Notes: generated by a model not told the origin, from the letters alone. 7,835 nt of DNA from an uncultured Fimbriimonadales bacterium (GCA_937925775.1 CALAMM010000169.1:1-7835), one strand, 5' to 3'; numbered from the stretch's first letter, positions 1 through 7,009 are shown. Numbers and translations: made by a program.

Positions 1-23
1 TAGGCGGCGAGTCGCCCTGAACG

Positions 24-31
24 GGTATAAT
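24..31 (+). promoter_or_regulatory. -10 box (GGTATAAT) of the tRNA-Ile2 gene
   Basis: A perfect TATAAT at 26-31 preceded by GG lies 11 bases before the tRNA 5' end, which predicts a transcript start around 37-39 and a very short leader for RNase P to remove. No good -35 hexamer is visible at 16-18 bases spacing, although little upstream sequence is in the window. The same GG-TATAAT arrangement recurs before the trpS and tRNA-Gln genes, which strengthens the call. Confidence 0.7.
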
Positions 32-42
32 TACACTTGGTT

Positions 43-117
43 GGGCCTGTAGCTCAGCGGCAGAGCGGGCGGCTCATAACCGCTTGGTCGCAGGTTCGAA
101 TCCTGCCGGGCCCACCA
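43..117 (+). tRNA. tRNA with CAT anticodon, probably tRNA-Ile2 (lysidine type)
   Basis: A complete cloverleaf can be drawn. The acceptor stem pairs 43-49 with 107-113 (one T-G pair), followed by discriminator A114 and an encoded CCA at 115-117. The D stem is 52-55/63-66, the anticodon stem 68-72/80-84, and the T stem 90-94/102-106 with loop TTCGAAT. The anticodon at 75-77 is CAT. The anticodon arm and variable region (GGCTCATAACC followed by GCTTGGTCGC) closely resemble bacterial tRNA-Ile2 genes such as E. coli ileX/ileY, in which TilS converts C34 to lysidine so that the tRNA reads AUA. The paired first base pair G-C argues against an initiator tRNA. Elongator tRNA-Met is the main alternative, since anticodon alone cannot separate the two. 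Confidence 0.93.
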
Positions 118-209
118 TCCCGCTTTGTCATTTGCATCGGAGATAAAGAGACACGGGCTTGCGTTACCCCCCTGAAGTCCCTGGATGTGAACCCTCATGC
201 AGGAAATCG

Positions 210-252
210 GCCTTGCAAGGCGAAACCGCTGTTCGCCTCTAAGGAGGGAGGC
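210..252 (+). promoter_or_regulatory. Leader with overlapping hairpins and strong Shine-Dalgarno before the membrane protein gene
   Basis: The 137 bases between the tRNA and the next gene hold no ORF I can support and no clear internal promoter. Three stems compete for the same bases: GCCT 210-213 with AGGC 218-221 (part of a 12-base perfect palindrome at 210-221); AGGCGAA 218-224 with TTCGCCT 232-238, 7 pairs with a 7-base loop; and GCCTC 235-239 with GAGGC 248-252, which puts the ribosome-binding sequence AAGGAGG (241-247) in its loop. The Shine-Dalgarno itself is unambiguous, 7 bases before ATG 255. A regulatory role for the stems is inference. The leader matches no riboswitch family that I recognise. 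Confidence 0.4.
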
Positions 253-254
253 TG

Positions 255-1646
255 ATGATGAGCCTTGCGGCGTGGTCGATAGGTGGGATTTGTTTCGGGT
301 TAGGGCTGGTTGCGGCGTTGATGGCGCGCTCGCGTGCGCCGATGTTCCCTGCGTTTGCGCTCCCGTTGGTGTGGTTGATTGCGCTTGTGGCGTTCGGCTT
401 GACCTTACCTTCGGAGCCTGCGCCCTATTTTCGGGCGGGGGGTGCGCTGGGGTGGGGTGTGCTGACGGCGTCGGGGCTGTGGTTGGCGGGCGCGTTTGTG
501 GGCAGTCGGTTGCACTATGCGTGGCTTGGCGCGTTGCTGCCGCTTAGTGCGCCTGTGTTGGCGATGGTGTTTGCGCGGGAGGGTCTCTTGCCTGCGTTTT
601 GGGGGATTGGCATCGCGACGGGGCTGGTGTGGGTCTTACTGGGGCGGGCGTGGGCTTCGTTGGAAGGTGTCGCCCTTAGCGTGCTTGCGCTGTGCTGGGC
701 AACTGGGCTGGCGACCTACGCGGGCGCGCCGCTCTGGTTCGGCGTCTGCCTCACAGGGGCAGGGCTGGCGGCGTTTGGACTGACCACCCTCCTCGCGCGC
801 ATGGGGCGAGTTGGGTGGCGCTATAGTTATATCCTGCTGTTTGGCGCGTTCACATTGACGGCGGCGGGGTACCAGCTGGCGGGTTCCAACGCACCGTGGT
901 TGCAGCTGGTTCTGTGGACGCTTATCGCGGCGACGCTCGCGCGAGGGCTGGCAGGCAGCGCGCTCTGGTCGCGCTACGCGCTGCTGGTGTGGGTGGGACT
1001 ACTTGCTGGGGCGTTTGCGACGATGCGCGGGTTCGGGCTGGCTGTGTGCGCTTTGATGACCGCCTTGCACGCGCTGGTGATGAGCCACCGCGAGTTCACG
1101 CGCACAACCGCCCACGAGAACGCGCTGTATGTGGCGGGGGCGCTCCTGCTAACGAGCGTGCTGGGCTTTCGACTCTTCACGCTCACCTACCCGCTCCGCC
1201 CACCACGCGCCGATTTATACCTCTATTTCACGCTCCTGGCGTTTCTAACAGCCCTGATTGGGCTGGGTGCGCTCGCGCTGTGGTGGAGCCAGCGCGGGGA
1301 ACGGTCGCCGCTGTGGCGGTCGCTCCTCGCAGGCTTTTGGGCGTCCGCCGCGCCGCTCGCGCTCACAGCCATCTTCACAGAACGGGGCGCGGCAGGCTGG
1401 ACAGCGGGCGCACTCGGCGCCGCCCTGAGTGCCTACCTCTACGGGAGTCGCTTGTTCCCTTGGCTTATGCCGCTTAGCCTGCTGGGGCTGATTATCGTGC
1501 TGCCACTTGGGAGCCTCGCTGCGACACTTGCCGATATGCCCCGCGCGACTCGAATCGGGGTGGCTATCGGGCTGAGCGTCGCGCTCGCGCTGACCGCTCT
1601 CGCCATCGCAATTACCGAACGAGACACAAGCACCGCGGATAGTTAG
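255..1646 (+). CDS. Polytopic integral membrane protein of unknown function
   Basis: This 463-residue protein is almost entirely hydrophobic, and I do not recognise its family. By eye it has roughly 13-15 membrane-spanning segments rich in Leu, Ala, Gly and Trp, for example near residues 5-23, 32-50, 62-82, 89-107, 111-132, 161-180 and 189-208. They are separated by short loops carrying Arg. The longest polar stretches are near residues 270-285 (SHREFTRTTAHEN) and 310-320 (YPLRPPRADLY). The last hydrophobic helix ends in a short polar tail (ITERDTSTADS). No large soluble domain, ATP-binding motif or conserved transporter signature is visible. The start at ATG 255 follows AAGGAGG by 7 bases. 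ATG 258 is an equally possible start. Third codon positions are dominated by G and T in the first third and shift toward C later. It might be co-transcribed with the upstream tRNA, because no separate promoter is evident. recN follows after 22 bases but has its own promoter-like box. Confidence 0.85.
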   Translation: MMSLAAWSIGGICFGLGLVAALMARSRAPMFPAFALPLVWLIALVAFGLTLPSEPAPYFRAGGALGWGVLTASGLWLAGAFVGSRLHYAWLGALLPLSAPVLAMVFAREGLLPAFWGIGIATGLVWVLLGRAWASLEGVALSVLALCWATGLATYAGAPLWFGVCLTGAGLAAFGLTTLLARMGRVGWRYSYILLFGAFTLTAAGYQLAGSNAPWLQLVLWTLIAATLARGLAGSALWSRYALLVWVGLLAGAFATMRGFGLAVCALMTALHALVMSHREFTRTTAHENALYVAGALLLTSVLGFRLFTLTYPLRPPRADLYLYFTLLAFLTALIGLGALALWWSQRGERSPLWRSLLAGFWASAAPLALTAIFTERGAAGWTAGALGAALSAYLYGSRLFPWLMPLSLLGLIIVLPLGSLAATLADMPRATRIGVAIGLSVALALTALAIAITERDTSTADS

Positions 1647-1652
1647 ACCAAA

Positions 1653-1660
1653 GGTACAAT
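1653..1660 (+). promoter_or_regulatory. -10-like box (GGTACAAT) immediately before recN
   Basis: TACAAT at 1655-1660 differs from TATAAT by one base and carries the same preceding GG as other promoters in the window. Only 8 bases separate it from the recN ATG, so a start 6-8 bases downstream would give a leaderless or nearly leaderless mRNA. No convincing -35 hexamer is seen at 16-18 bases spacing. Confidence 0.45.
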
Positions 1661-1668
1661 TCCTCCCG

Positions 1669-3333
1669 ATGCTGCACGCACTGCACATCGAGAATCTTGC
1701 GATTATCGACCGCCTGGAGGTTCATTTCGAAGCGGGGCTAAACGCGCTCACGGGGGAAACAGGAGCGGGTAAGTCGATTCTTGTGGACGCCCTGAATCTT
1801 GCACTGGGCGAACGCGCCGACCCGACGCTGATCCGGGCGGGCGCGGACAAGTTGCGCGTGAACGCTGTGTTCGAACTCCCCGACGACCCTGAACTGCGCG
1901 CCCTGCTGGACGAACTGGGCGTGGAGCCTGAGGAGGGATTGCTTTACCTCAGCCGCGAGGTGCAGGCAGGCGGGCGATCGGTGGCTCGCATCAACGGGCA
2001 GCCTGTCCCGCTCAGCACGGTTCAGGCGATTGGCGAACGGCTCGTCGACCTGCACGGGCAACACGAGCATCAGTCGCTTCTGAACCCGAGCCGCCACCTT
2101 GAGTTTTTGGACCGCTGGCTGGGGGAACCAGCGCTAAGCCTGCGGGCGCAGACACGCGAAGCGGTGCTGGCGTTGCGTCAGGCGGAGCGGGAACTGCAGG
2201 AACTCACGGAACGCGCGCGCGAACGCGAACAGCGGCTCGATCTCTATCGCTTTCAACTCGAAGAGATACGCGCTGCGAACCTGCAAGTGGGCGAAGATGC
2301 ACTGCTGGAAACGGAGGCACGACGCCTCACCCACGCCGAGAAGCTCATCGCGCTGGCAGGTGGCGCGTACGACGCCTTGATGCAGGAAAACGGCGCTTAT
2401 GACCTCGCCGCCTACGCCCGTCGCAGCTTGAGCGAAATCGCGCGCATTGACCCCTCCGTCGCCGAATGGGGCGATATGCTGGAGAGTGCGCTCGCGCAAA
2501 TGGAAGAGGTCGCCCACAACCTGCGTGCCTATGCCGAACAGATCGAATACGACCCCGCCCGCCTCGAAGAGGTCATCGCCCGGCTCGAACTAATCAAGCG
2601 TCTCAAGCGCAAGTACGGCGACACTATCGAAGCGGTGTTGCAATACGCTGAGGAAGCCGAATCGAATCTGCACGCGCTGGAGACGCAGACCGAGCGACGC
2701 GAGGCGCTGGAAGCGCAAGTGGCTGAGTTGCAATCGCGCGCGGCAAACCTATGCGAGCAGTTGTCGGCGTTGCGAAAGGCAGGTGCGCAGCGATTTGCGC
2801 AAGCCGTGCAGGCAATTCTGCGGGAGCTGGCGATGGAGCGGGCGGAGTTTCGCGTGGAGGTGCGCCCCAAACCGATGGATACCCGCGGCGCAGACAGCAT
2901 CGAGTTCCTGTTCAGCGCGAATCCGGGCGAGCCGCCGCGCCCGCTGAGCAAAATCGCCTCTGGGGGCGAAATGTCGCGCGTTATGCTCGCGCTCAAGACC
3001 GCCCTCGCCGACGCCGCGCCCGTGCCCACACTCGTGTTCGACGAAATCGACGCTGGGCTGGGTGGACGCACGGCACACGCCGTCGGCGAGAAACTCGCCG
3101 AACTGGCGCAACACTGTCAAATCCTGTGCATCACGCACCTCCCGCAAATCGCCAGCCGCGCAACGCACCATCTCGCCATCGAAAAACACTCCGACGGCGA
3201 TGCCACGCGCGTGCAGATTCGCGCCTTGGAGGGGGAGGCACGCATTCAGGAAATCGCTCGCATGCTCACAGGGGAGCCAACCGAGATTGCGCTTCAACAC
3301 GCCCAAGAGCTACTCGCCCGAAATGCCCCTTAG
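1669..3333 (+). CDS. recN: DNA repair protein RecN
   Basis: RecN is a cytoplasmic SMC-like ATPase that acts in recombinational repair of double-strand breaks, at or with RecA-bound DNA ends. The 554-residue length is normal for the family. The head domain is split as expected. The Walker A motif GETGAGKS is at residues 29-36, with the typical HGQHEHQ at 130-135. A coiled-coil region rich in Glu, Arg, Leu and Ala runs from about 155 to 375. The ABC signature SGGEMSR is at 431-437, Walker B with catalytic residues (VFDEIDAGLGG) at 456-466, and the switch histidine in ITHLPQIA at 488-495. All key residues are present. The N-terminus MLHALHIENLAI aligns with the conserved RecN start, which fixes ATG 1669 even though no Shine-Dalgarno precedes it. 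The promoter-like box 8 bases upstream suggests a leaderless mRNA. No obvious SOS operator is seen in the 22-base gap. The gene converges on trpS, with a 77-base gap in which I see no clear terminator. Confidence 0.97.
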   Translation: MLHALHIENLAIIDRLEVHFEAGLNALTGETGAGKSILVDALNLALGERADPTLIRAGADKLRVNAVFELPDDPELRALLDELGVEPEEGLLYLSREVQAGGRSVARINGQPVPLSTVQAIGERLVDLHGQHEHQSLLNPSRHLEFLDRWLGEPALSLRAQTREAVLALRQAERELQELTERAREREQRLDLYRFQLEEIRAANLQVGEDALLETEARRLTHAEKLIALAGGAYDALMQENGAYDLAAYARRSLSEIARIDPSVAEWGDMLESALAQMEEVAHNLRAYAEQIEYDPARLEEVIARLELIKRLKRKYGDTIEAVLQYAEEAESNLHALETQTERREALEAQVAELQSRAANLCEQLSALRKAGAQRFAQAVQAILRELAMERAEFRVEVRPKPMDTRGADSIEFLFSANPGEPPRPLSKIASGGEMSRVMLALKTALADAAPVPTLVFDEIDAGLGGRTAHAVGEKLAELAQHCQILCITHLPQIASRATHHLAIEKHSDGDATRVQIRALEGEARIQEIARMLTGEPTEIALQHAQELLARNAP

Positions 3334-3410
3334 CTAACGGGAGAATTGGCTTGAGGGCGGGGGCGTTTAGGCTTCGTTTGTGCAAGACCGCGCGAGCGTG
3401 CAGGGGGAGG

Positions 3411-4463
3411 CTACCTGCCCATGCGCTCTCGCGCCTTGCGCTCGATGTTTTTCCAGATTCCGCGCAAGCCCATCGCCTGCTTCATCGCATCCAGCGTCTC
3501 CTCGGCAATCTGGCGCACTTTCAGCGTGCCTGTGTAGATAATCTCCTCCACCAGTCCGCGCTCCTGAGCGAACTGTGCGCGCCGAGCACGGATGGGGTCT
3601 AAGAAGTTGTTCAGCGCGCGTGCCAACTTCTCCTTTACCTCCACATCGCCCACGCGCCCTTGCCGATAGCGCGTCTTCAAGTCCTCTACCTCGTCACGGT
3701 CGGGATTGAAAATATCGTGATAGATGAACACGGGGTTGCCCTCCACCGTGCCGGGGATGTCGGCGCGGATACGCTTGGGGTCGGTATACATACTGCGCAC
3801 TTTTTTCTCTACGGTTTGGGGGTCGTCCGAGAGGAAGATGGCGTTGCCGAGACTTTTGCTCATTTTCGCCTGCCCATCCGTGCCGACCAGCGTGGGCACC
3901 TCGCTGAGCATTACCTCGGGGATGGGGAACACCTCGCCATAGAGGTAGTTGAACCGCCGTGCGATTTCGCGCGTGATTTCCACATGCGCCTCGTTGTCCT
4001 TGCCAACAGGCACCAGATGCGCACGGGGCATCAGGATATCCGCCGCTTGGAGCACGGGGTAGCCAATCAAGCCGAACGGGATCGATTCCTCGTCGATGTT
4101 CGCGGCGCGTGCCATATCCTTGATGCTCGGCAGGCGGGTCAGGCGCGGCAGCGAGACCAGCATCTCGAAAATTAGGTTCATCTCATACACCGCGTGCACG
4201 GCCGACTGCAGGTAAATCGTGGATTTATTCGGGTCGATGCCCACCGCAAGGTAATCCAGTACCATCTCGCGGATGTTCGTGCGCATCTCCTCGATATCGT
4301 CGCGTGAGGGGCGCGTGGTGAGCATGTGCAGGTCGGCAATCAAGAAGTAGCACTCGTACTCGTCTTGGAGTTTGACGCGATTCTGCAATGAGCCGACATA
4401 ATGTCCCAGATGGAGCTTACCCGTTGGTCGGTCGCCCGTCAGCACTCGTTTGCGTTCGCTCAT
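3411..4463 (-). CDS. trpS: Tryptophanyl-tRNA synthetase
   Basis: This class I synthetase activates tryptophan with ATP and charges tRNA-Trp, and it acts in the cytoplasm as a dimer. The ATG start gives 350 residues, close to the usual bacterial size of about 330-350. The HIGH-type motif appears near the N-terminus as PTGKLHLGHYVGS (residues about 13-25). The KMSKS loop is intact as AKMSKSLGN (about 199-207). GDRPTGKLHLGHYVGSLQNR resembles the Firmicutes/Deinococcus branch of TrpRS rather than the E. coli type. Two starts are possible: ATG at 4463-4461 (preferred), or TTG at 4466-4464 adding one residue. Neither has a Shine-Dalgarno, and TATAAT ends only 9 bases before the ATG, so the mRNA is probably leaderless. 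The gene is divergent from the DUF255 gene. No tryptophan-responsive leader (T-box or attenuator) fits in the short upstream region. Confidence 0.97.
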   Translation of the reverse strand: MSERKRVLTGDRPTGKLHLGHYVGSLQNRVKLQDEYECYFLIADLHMLTTRPSRDDIEEMRTNIREMVLDYLAVGIDPNKSTIYLQSAVHAVYEMNLIFEMLVSLPRLTRLPSIKDMARAANIDEESIPFGLIGYPVLQAADILMPRAHLVPVGKDNEAHVEITREIARRFNYLYGEVFPIPEVMLSEVPTLVGTDGQAKMSKSLGNAIFLSDDPQTVEKKVRSMYTDPKRIRADIPGTVEGNPVFIYHDIFNPDRDEVEDLKTRYRQGRVGDVEVKEKLARALNNFLDPIRARRAQFAQERGLVEEIIYTGTLKVRQIAEETLDAMKQAMGLRGIWKNIERKARERMGR

Positions 4464-4472
4464 CAACGATAG

Positions 4473-4501
4473 ATTATACCAAACGCTCTACCGCGTGTGC
4501 A
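4473..4501 (-). promoter_or_regulatory. trpS promoter with extended -10
   Basis: Read on the minus strand, TATAAT occupies 4478-4473 and is preceded by TGG, an extended -10 element. TGCACA at 4501-4496, with 17 bases spacing, matches four of six positions of the TTGACA -35 consensus. The expected start site falls at about 4467-4465, on or next to the start codon, so translation would be leaderless. This is the best-formed promoter in the window. Confidence 0.65.
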
Positions 4502-4541
4502 GAGCGTGTCCACTTAGTCCCGCTTCGTGCGAAACAAATCA

Positions 4542-4549
4542 GGTATCCT
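4542..4549 (+). promoter_or_regulatory. Weak -10-like box (GGTATCCT) of the DUF255 gene
   Basis: TATCCT at 4544-4549 matches four of six -10 positions and keeps the preceding AGG seen at the other promoters. It lies 20 bases before ATG 4570. The short leader it predicts would still include the Shine-Dalgarno-like TGAGG at 4556-4560. No -35 is convincing, so this is a tentative call. It lies back to back with the trpS promoter. Confidence 0.3.
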
Positions 4550-4569
4550 AATCTCTGAGGTGCAGACCC

Positions 4570-6849
4570 ATGCTCATTCGTAAACCGAATCGACTGATTG
4601 ACGAGAAAAGCCCATACTTGAGGCAGCATGCCTACAATCCTGTGGACTGGTATCCGTGGGGGGCGGAGGCGTTTTTGAAGGCGCGTGCGGAAGACAAACC
4701 GATTTTTCTTTCTATTGGCTATTCATCGTGCCATTGGTGCCATGTGATGGAGCGCGAGTCGTTCGAGAACCCTGCGATTGCCGAGATGCTCAACCGTGAC
4801 TTTGTGAGTGTGAAAGTGGATCGGGAGGAGCGTCCCGATGTAGACGAGATTTACATCAACGCGGTGCAGCTTATGACGGAGCGCGCAGGCTGGCCGCTCT
4901 CTGTATTCCTCACGCCAGAGGGCTTACCGTTTTACGGGGGCACATACTATCCCCCGCAGGTGTTCGCGGAGGTGTTAGCGCGTATTGCGCATGTCTGGCG
5001 GTCGAACCGTACGCAGGTGCAGGAGGGCGCGGCGGCGCTGAAGGTCGAGCTGGAGCAGATCCTGACGATGCGCCATGCCGCGCTGCGTGGGGAGCGCACT
5101 CCCAGAGTCTTTCGCGCGTTCAAAGCGCAGATGCTGGAAGGTTTCGACCCAGTTTACGGGGGGTTTGGCGGCGCGCCCAAGTTTCCGCCGACCACGGCGT
5201 TGCCTGTGCTGTTCTATATGGGCGTGGAGTGGGACGACGAGGACAGCGCGCGCATGGCGCTGATGACCCTGCTGCGCATGGGGAGGGGCGGGATTTTCGA
5301 CCACATCGGTGGCGGGTTCCACCGCTACTCGACCGACGAACGCTGGTTCCTGCCCCATTTTGAGAAGATGCTCTCTGACAATGCGCTGCTTGGCTGGGCG
5401 TACACGCACGCCTACACGCTCACAGGCGACTCCTACTACGGCGCGATCGCACAAGCCACTTTCGACTGGATGCTACGCGAGATGCGCCTGCCCGAAGGCG
5501 CGTTCGCCAGCGCCCTCGATGCCGACACGCCTGAAGGCGAGGGCTACTACTACACTTGGACAAAGCACGAACTTTACGACATCCTGCCCCGCGAGGAAGC
5601 CGACCTGTTCTGCAAGATTTACGAAGTTCGGTCCGAAGGCAACTACCGCGACGAGGCGACGCACCGCCTCACAGGGCGCAACATCCTCCATCTCACCAAG
5701 CCTATCGAACTGCACGCGGAGGAGCTGGCTATGGACCCCGAGGTGCTCGCCGCGCGTCTTGCGGACATTCGGGCGCGGCTGCTCGTCGCCCGCCAGACGC
5801 GCCACACGCTGCGACGAGACGACAAGGTGCTGACCGACGGGAACGGATTGGCAATCTGGGCGCTTGCTTATGCGGCGGATGTGTTTGAGAATGAGCGGGA
5901 ACGCTACGCGCAGGCAGCGGGGGAAGCAGGCGAGTTTATCTGGCAGCACCTGCGCGACCCGAACGGCAGGTTGCTGCATCGCTACTGCGAGGGGGAGGCG
6001 CGTGTCCCCGCCTACTTGCAGGACTACGCCTTCTACGGCATGGGGCTGATGGAGCTCTACAGCCTCACGCTGGAGCCAAAATGGCTGGAACGCGCCACCG
6101 AACTTGCCGAGCAGATGATCGAACGATTCCACGACGCCAAGCATGGCGGCTTTTTCACCACCGACAGCGCTCACGACCTGCTGATTGTGCCCCTCAAATC
6201 CTATTCTGATCGGGTCATCCCGTCGGGCAACGGAGGCGCAGTGCAGTTTCTGGCGACGCTCAGCACGGCGCTTGCCATCGATGACCCACTGCGTAGCAAG
6301 CGGTATGCGCAGCTCGCCGCCGACACGCTCGACAGCTGCTGGGCGATTATACAACGCGCCCCTGCGGCTGCGGGGGGGTTGCTCTATGGCTACTTACTCT
6401 TGGAGGGCGACCAGATGGAAGTGCCCGACCTACCGAGGCCCGAAGTTGCGTTCCGTTTGGGCAGCGAACAAGAGGGTCCCGTGCGCGTGGATTTCCGACC
6501 ACAGCCCGATGGGCTTCTGGTGGTGTTCCAGATTGACGAAGGCTGGCACATCAACGCAAGCTATCCGCAGGAAGGACGCATCCCCACTGAAGTTGAGGTC
6601 AGCACCGACCTGCCGTTGGAGATTGGCGCCCCCATCTGGACGCCTCCGCAGCCGCTCAAGTCAGGCAGCGAGCCGATTGAGGTTTATTATGAGCAGGCGG
6701 CGGCGCTGCTGCCCGTTGTGGCGGTTGACACCGACGAGCCCGTCGACGGACATGCACGCATTCGGGTGCGCTACCAGCCATGCACGGAGACGGAGTGTGG
6801 CATGCCCGTGGAGCGGGTGTATCTGATGCCGCTGAGCCTGCGCCCGTAG
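4570..6849 (+). CDS. DUF255 thioredoxin/six-hairpin (YyaL/SPATA20-like) protein with C-terminal DsbD-alpha-like domain
   Basis: This is a 759-residue soluble protein. Residues about 1-165 form the DUF255 thioredoxin-like domain, with the family opening (NRLIDEKSPYLRQHAYNPVDW), the redox motif SCHWC (Cys54 and Cys57) and the GWPLSVFLTPEG loop at 107-118. Residues about 185-610 form the (alpha/alpha)6 six-hairpin, glycosidase-like part, with YGGFGGAPKFP (196-206), HRYSTDERWFLPHFEKML (251-268), LTDGNGLAIWALA (421-433) and PSGNGGAVQFL (551-561). From about 625 the tail resembles the N-terminal alpha domain of DsbD. It has a beta-rich stretch, GWHINASYP (658-666), IPTEVEV, and a final RYQPCTETECGMP (734-746) with Cys738 and Cys743, like the YQxC...C pair that carries electrons in DsbD. 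No signal peptide or membrane helix is visible, so it is probably cytoplasmic. The family (B. subtilis YyaL, human SPATA20, COG1331) has no settled biochemical role. Typical members end near 600-690 residues, so the tail is an addition. The start follows TGAGG by 9 bases. Confidence 0.93.
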   Translation: MLIRKPNRLIDEKSPYLRQHAYNPVDWYPWGAEAFLKARAEDKPIFLSIGYSSCHWCHVMERESFENPAIAEMLNRDFVSVKVDREERPDVDEIYINAVQLMTERAGWPLSVFLTPEGLPFYGGTYYPPQVFAEVLARIAHVWRSNRTQVQEGAAALKVELEQILTMRHAALRGERTPRVFRAFKAQMLEGFDPVYGGFGGAPKFPPTTALPVLFYMGVEWDDEDSARMALMTLLRMGRGGIFDHIGGGFHRYSTDERWFLPHFEKMLSDNALLGWAYTHAYTLTGDSYYGAIAQATFDWMLREMRLPEGAFASALDADTPEGEGYYYTWTKHELYDILPREEADLFCKIYEVRSEGNYRDEATHRLTGRNILHLTKPIELHAEELAMDPEVLAARLADIRARLLVARQTRHTLRRDDKVLTDGNGLAIWALAYAADVFENERERYAQAAGEAGEFIWQHLRDPNGRLLHRYCEGEARVPAYLQDYAFYGMGLMELYSLTLEPKWLERATELAEQMIERFHDAKHGGFFTTDSAHDLLIVPLKSYSDRVIPSGNGGAVQFLATLSTALAIDDPLRSKRYAQLAADTLDSCWAIIQRAPAAAGGLLYGYLLLEGDQMEVPDLPRPEVAFRLGSEQEGPVRVDFRPQPDGLLVVFQIDEGWHINASYPQEGRIPTEVEVSTDLPLEIGAPIWTPPQPLKSGSEPIEVYYEQAAALLPVVAVDTDEPVDGHARIRVRYQPCTETECGMPVERVYLMPLSLRP

Positions 6850-6868
6850 TAGGACACTTGCAGAGGTC

Positions 6869-6942
6869 TGGCTGCCGGGGGTGGATTCGAACCACCACTA
6901 CCAGATCCAAAGTCTGGCGTCCTGCCATTAGACGACCCGGCA
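6869..6942 (-). tRNA. tRNA-Gln (TTG)
   Basis: On the minus strand the gene runs TGCCGGG (acceptor, complement of 6936-6942) to CCCGGCA (complement of 6873-6879), then discriminator G and an encoded CCA (6869-6871). The anticodon arm is CCAGA, CTTTGGA, TCTGG, with anticodon TTG at 6910-6908. The T arm has loop TTCGAAT. The U1-A72 first pair and G73 discriminator are typical of bacterial tRNA-Gln. The 3' end lies 19 bases from the stop codon of the convergent DUF255 gene. Its first four bases form part of a direct repeat that recurs at 7384-7414. Confidence 0.95.
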
Positions 6943-6969
6943 ACGCCTGTATTATACCTGATTCAGCAG
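6939..6969 (+). repeat. Direct repeat, copy 1 (att-like, contains tRNA-Gln promoter)
   Basis: This copy begins GGCAACGCCTGTA and ends TGATTCAGCAG. It matches 7384-7414 at 29 of 31 positions and covers the first four bases of tRNA-Gln plus its -10 box. The two differences are at 6953 (T here, C in copy 2) and 6958 (C here, T in copy 2). Flanking sequence diverges on the right. On the left a few further matches (6935-6937) follow one mismatch. Confidence 0.85.
6951..6958 (-). promoter_or_regulatory. -10 box (GGTATAAT) of tRNA-Gln
   Basis: The minus strand reads AGGTATAAT with TATAAT at 6956-6951, 8 bases before the tRNA 5' end, so the primary transcript would start almost at the mature 5' end. 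The eight bases are identical to those before trpS. No clear -35 is present at the expected distance. The whole box lies inside the direct repeat 6939-6969. Confidence 0.65.
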
Positions 6970-7009
6970 AAAACTCTACCCCTCCCTCACGCCTTGACTG
7001 GAGGGTTGT

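Noticed and set aside
118..240. Possible riboswitch or second promoter (TTGTCA at 125-130) between tRNA and membrane protein gene
   Set aside because: No -10 box lies at 16-18 bases from the TTGTCA, and the conserved cores of the common riboswitch classes that I know are not present.
37..255. 72-residue ORF starting at TTG and reading through the tRNA
   Set aside because: Its sequence (GPVAQRQSGRLITAWSQVRILPG) is the familiar mistranslation of a bacterial tRNA gene and is a common spurious annotation.
3334..3410. Terminator between convergent recN and trpS
   Set aside because: Only short imperfect stems can be drawn and there is no T-run in either direction.
2751..3602. 283-residue plus-strand ORF spanning the recN and trpS 3' ends
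   Set aside because: It is Arg/Ala-rich, overlaps two well-supported genes in another frame and strand, and is typical of shadow ORFs in G+C-rich DNA.
6345..6352. Antisense TATAAT inside the DUF255 gene
   Set aside because: It lacks the preceding GG, lies deep in coding sequence and leads to no gene, so it is probably chance.
5473..6354. 293-residue minus-strand ORF inside the DUF255 gene
   Set aside because: It is fully contained in a convincing gene, has no recognisable domain and no ribosome-binding signal worth noting.
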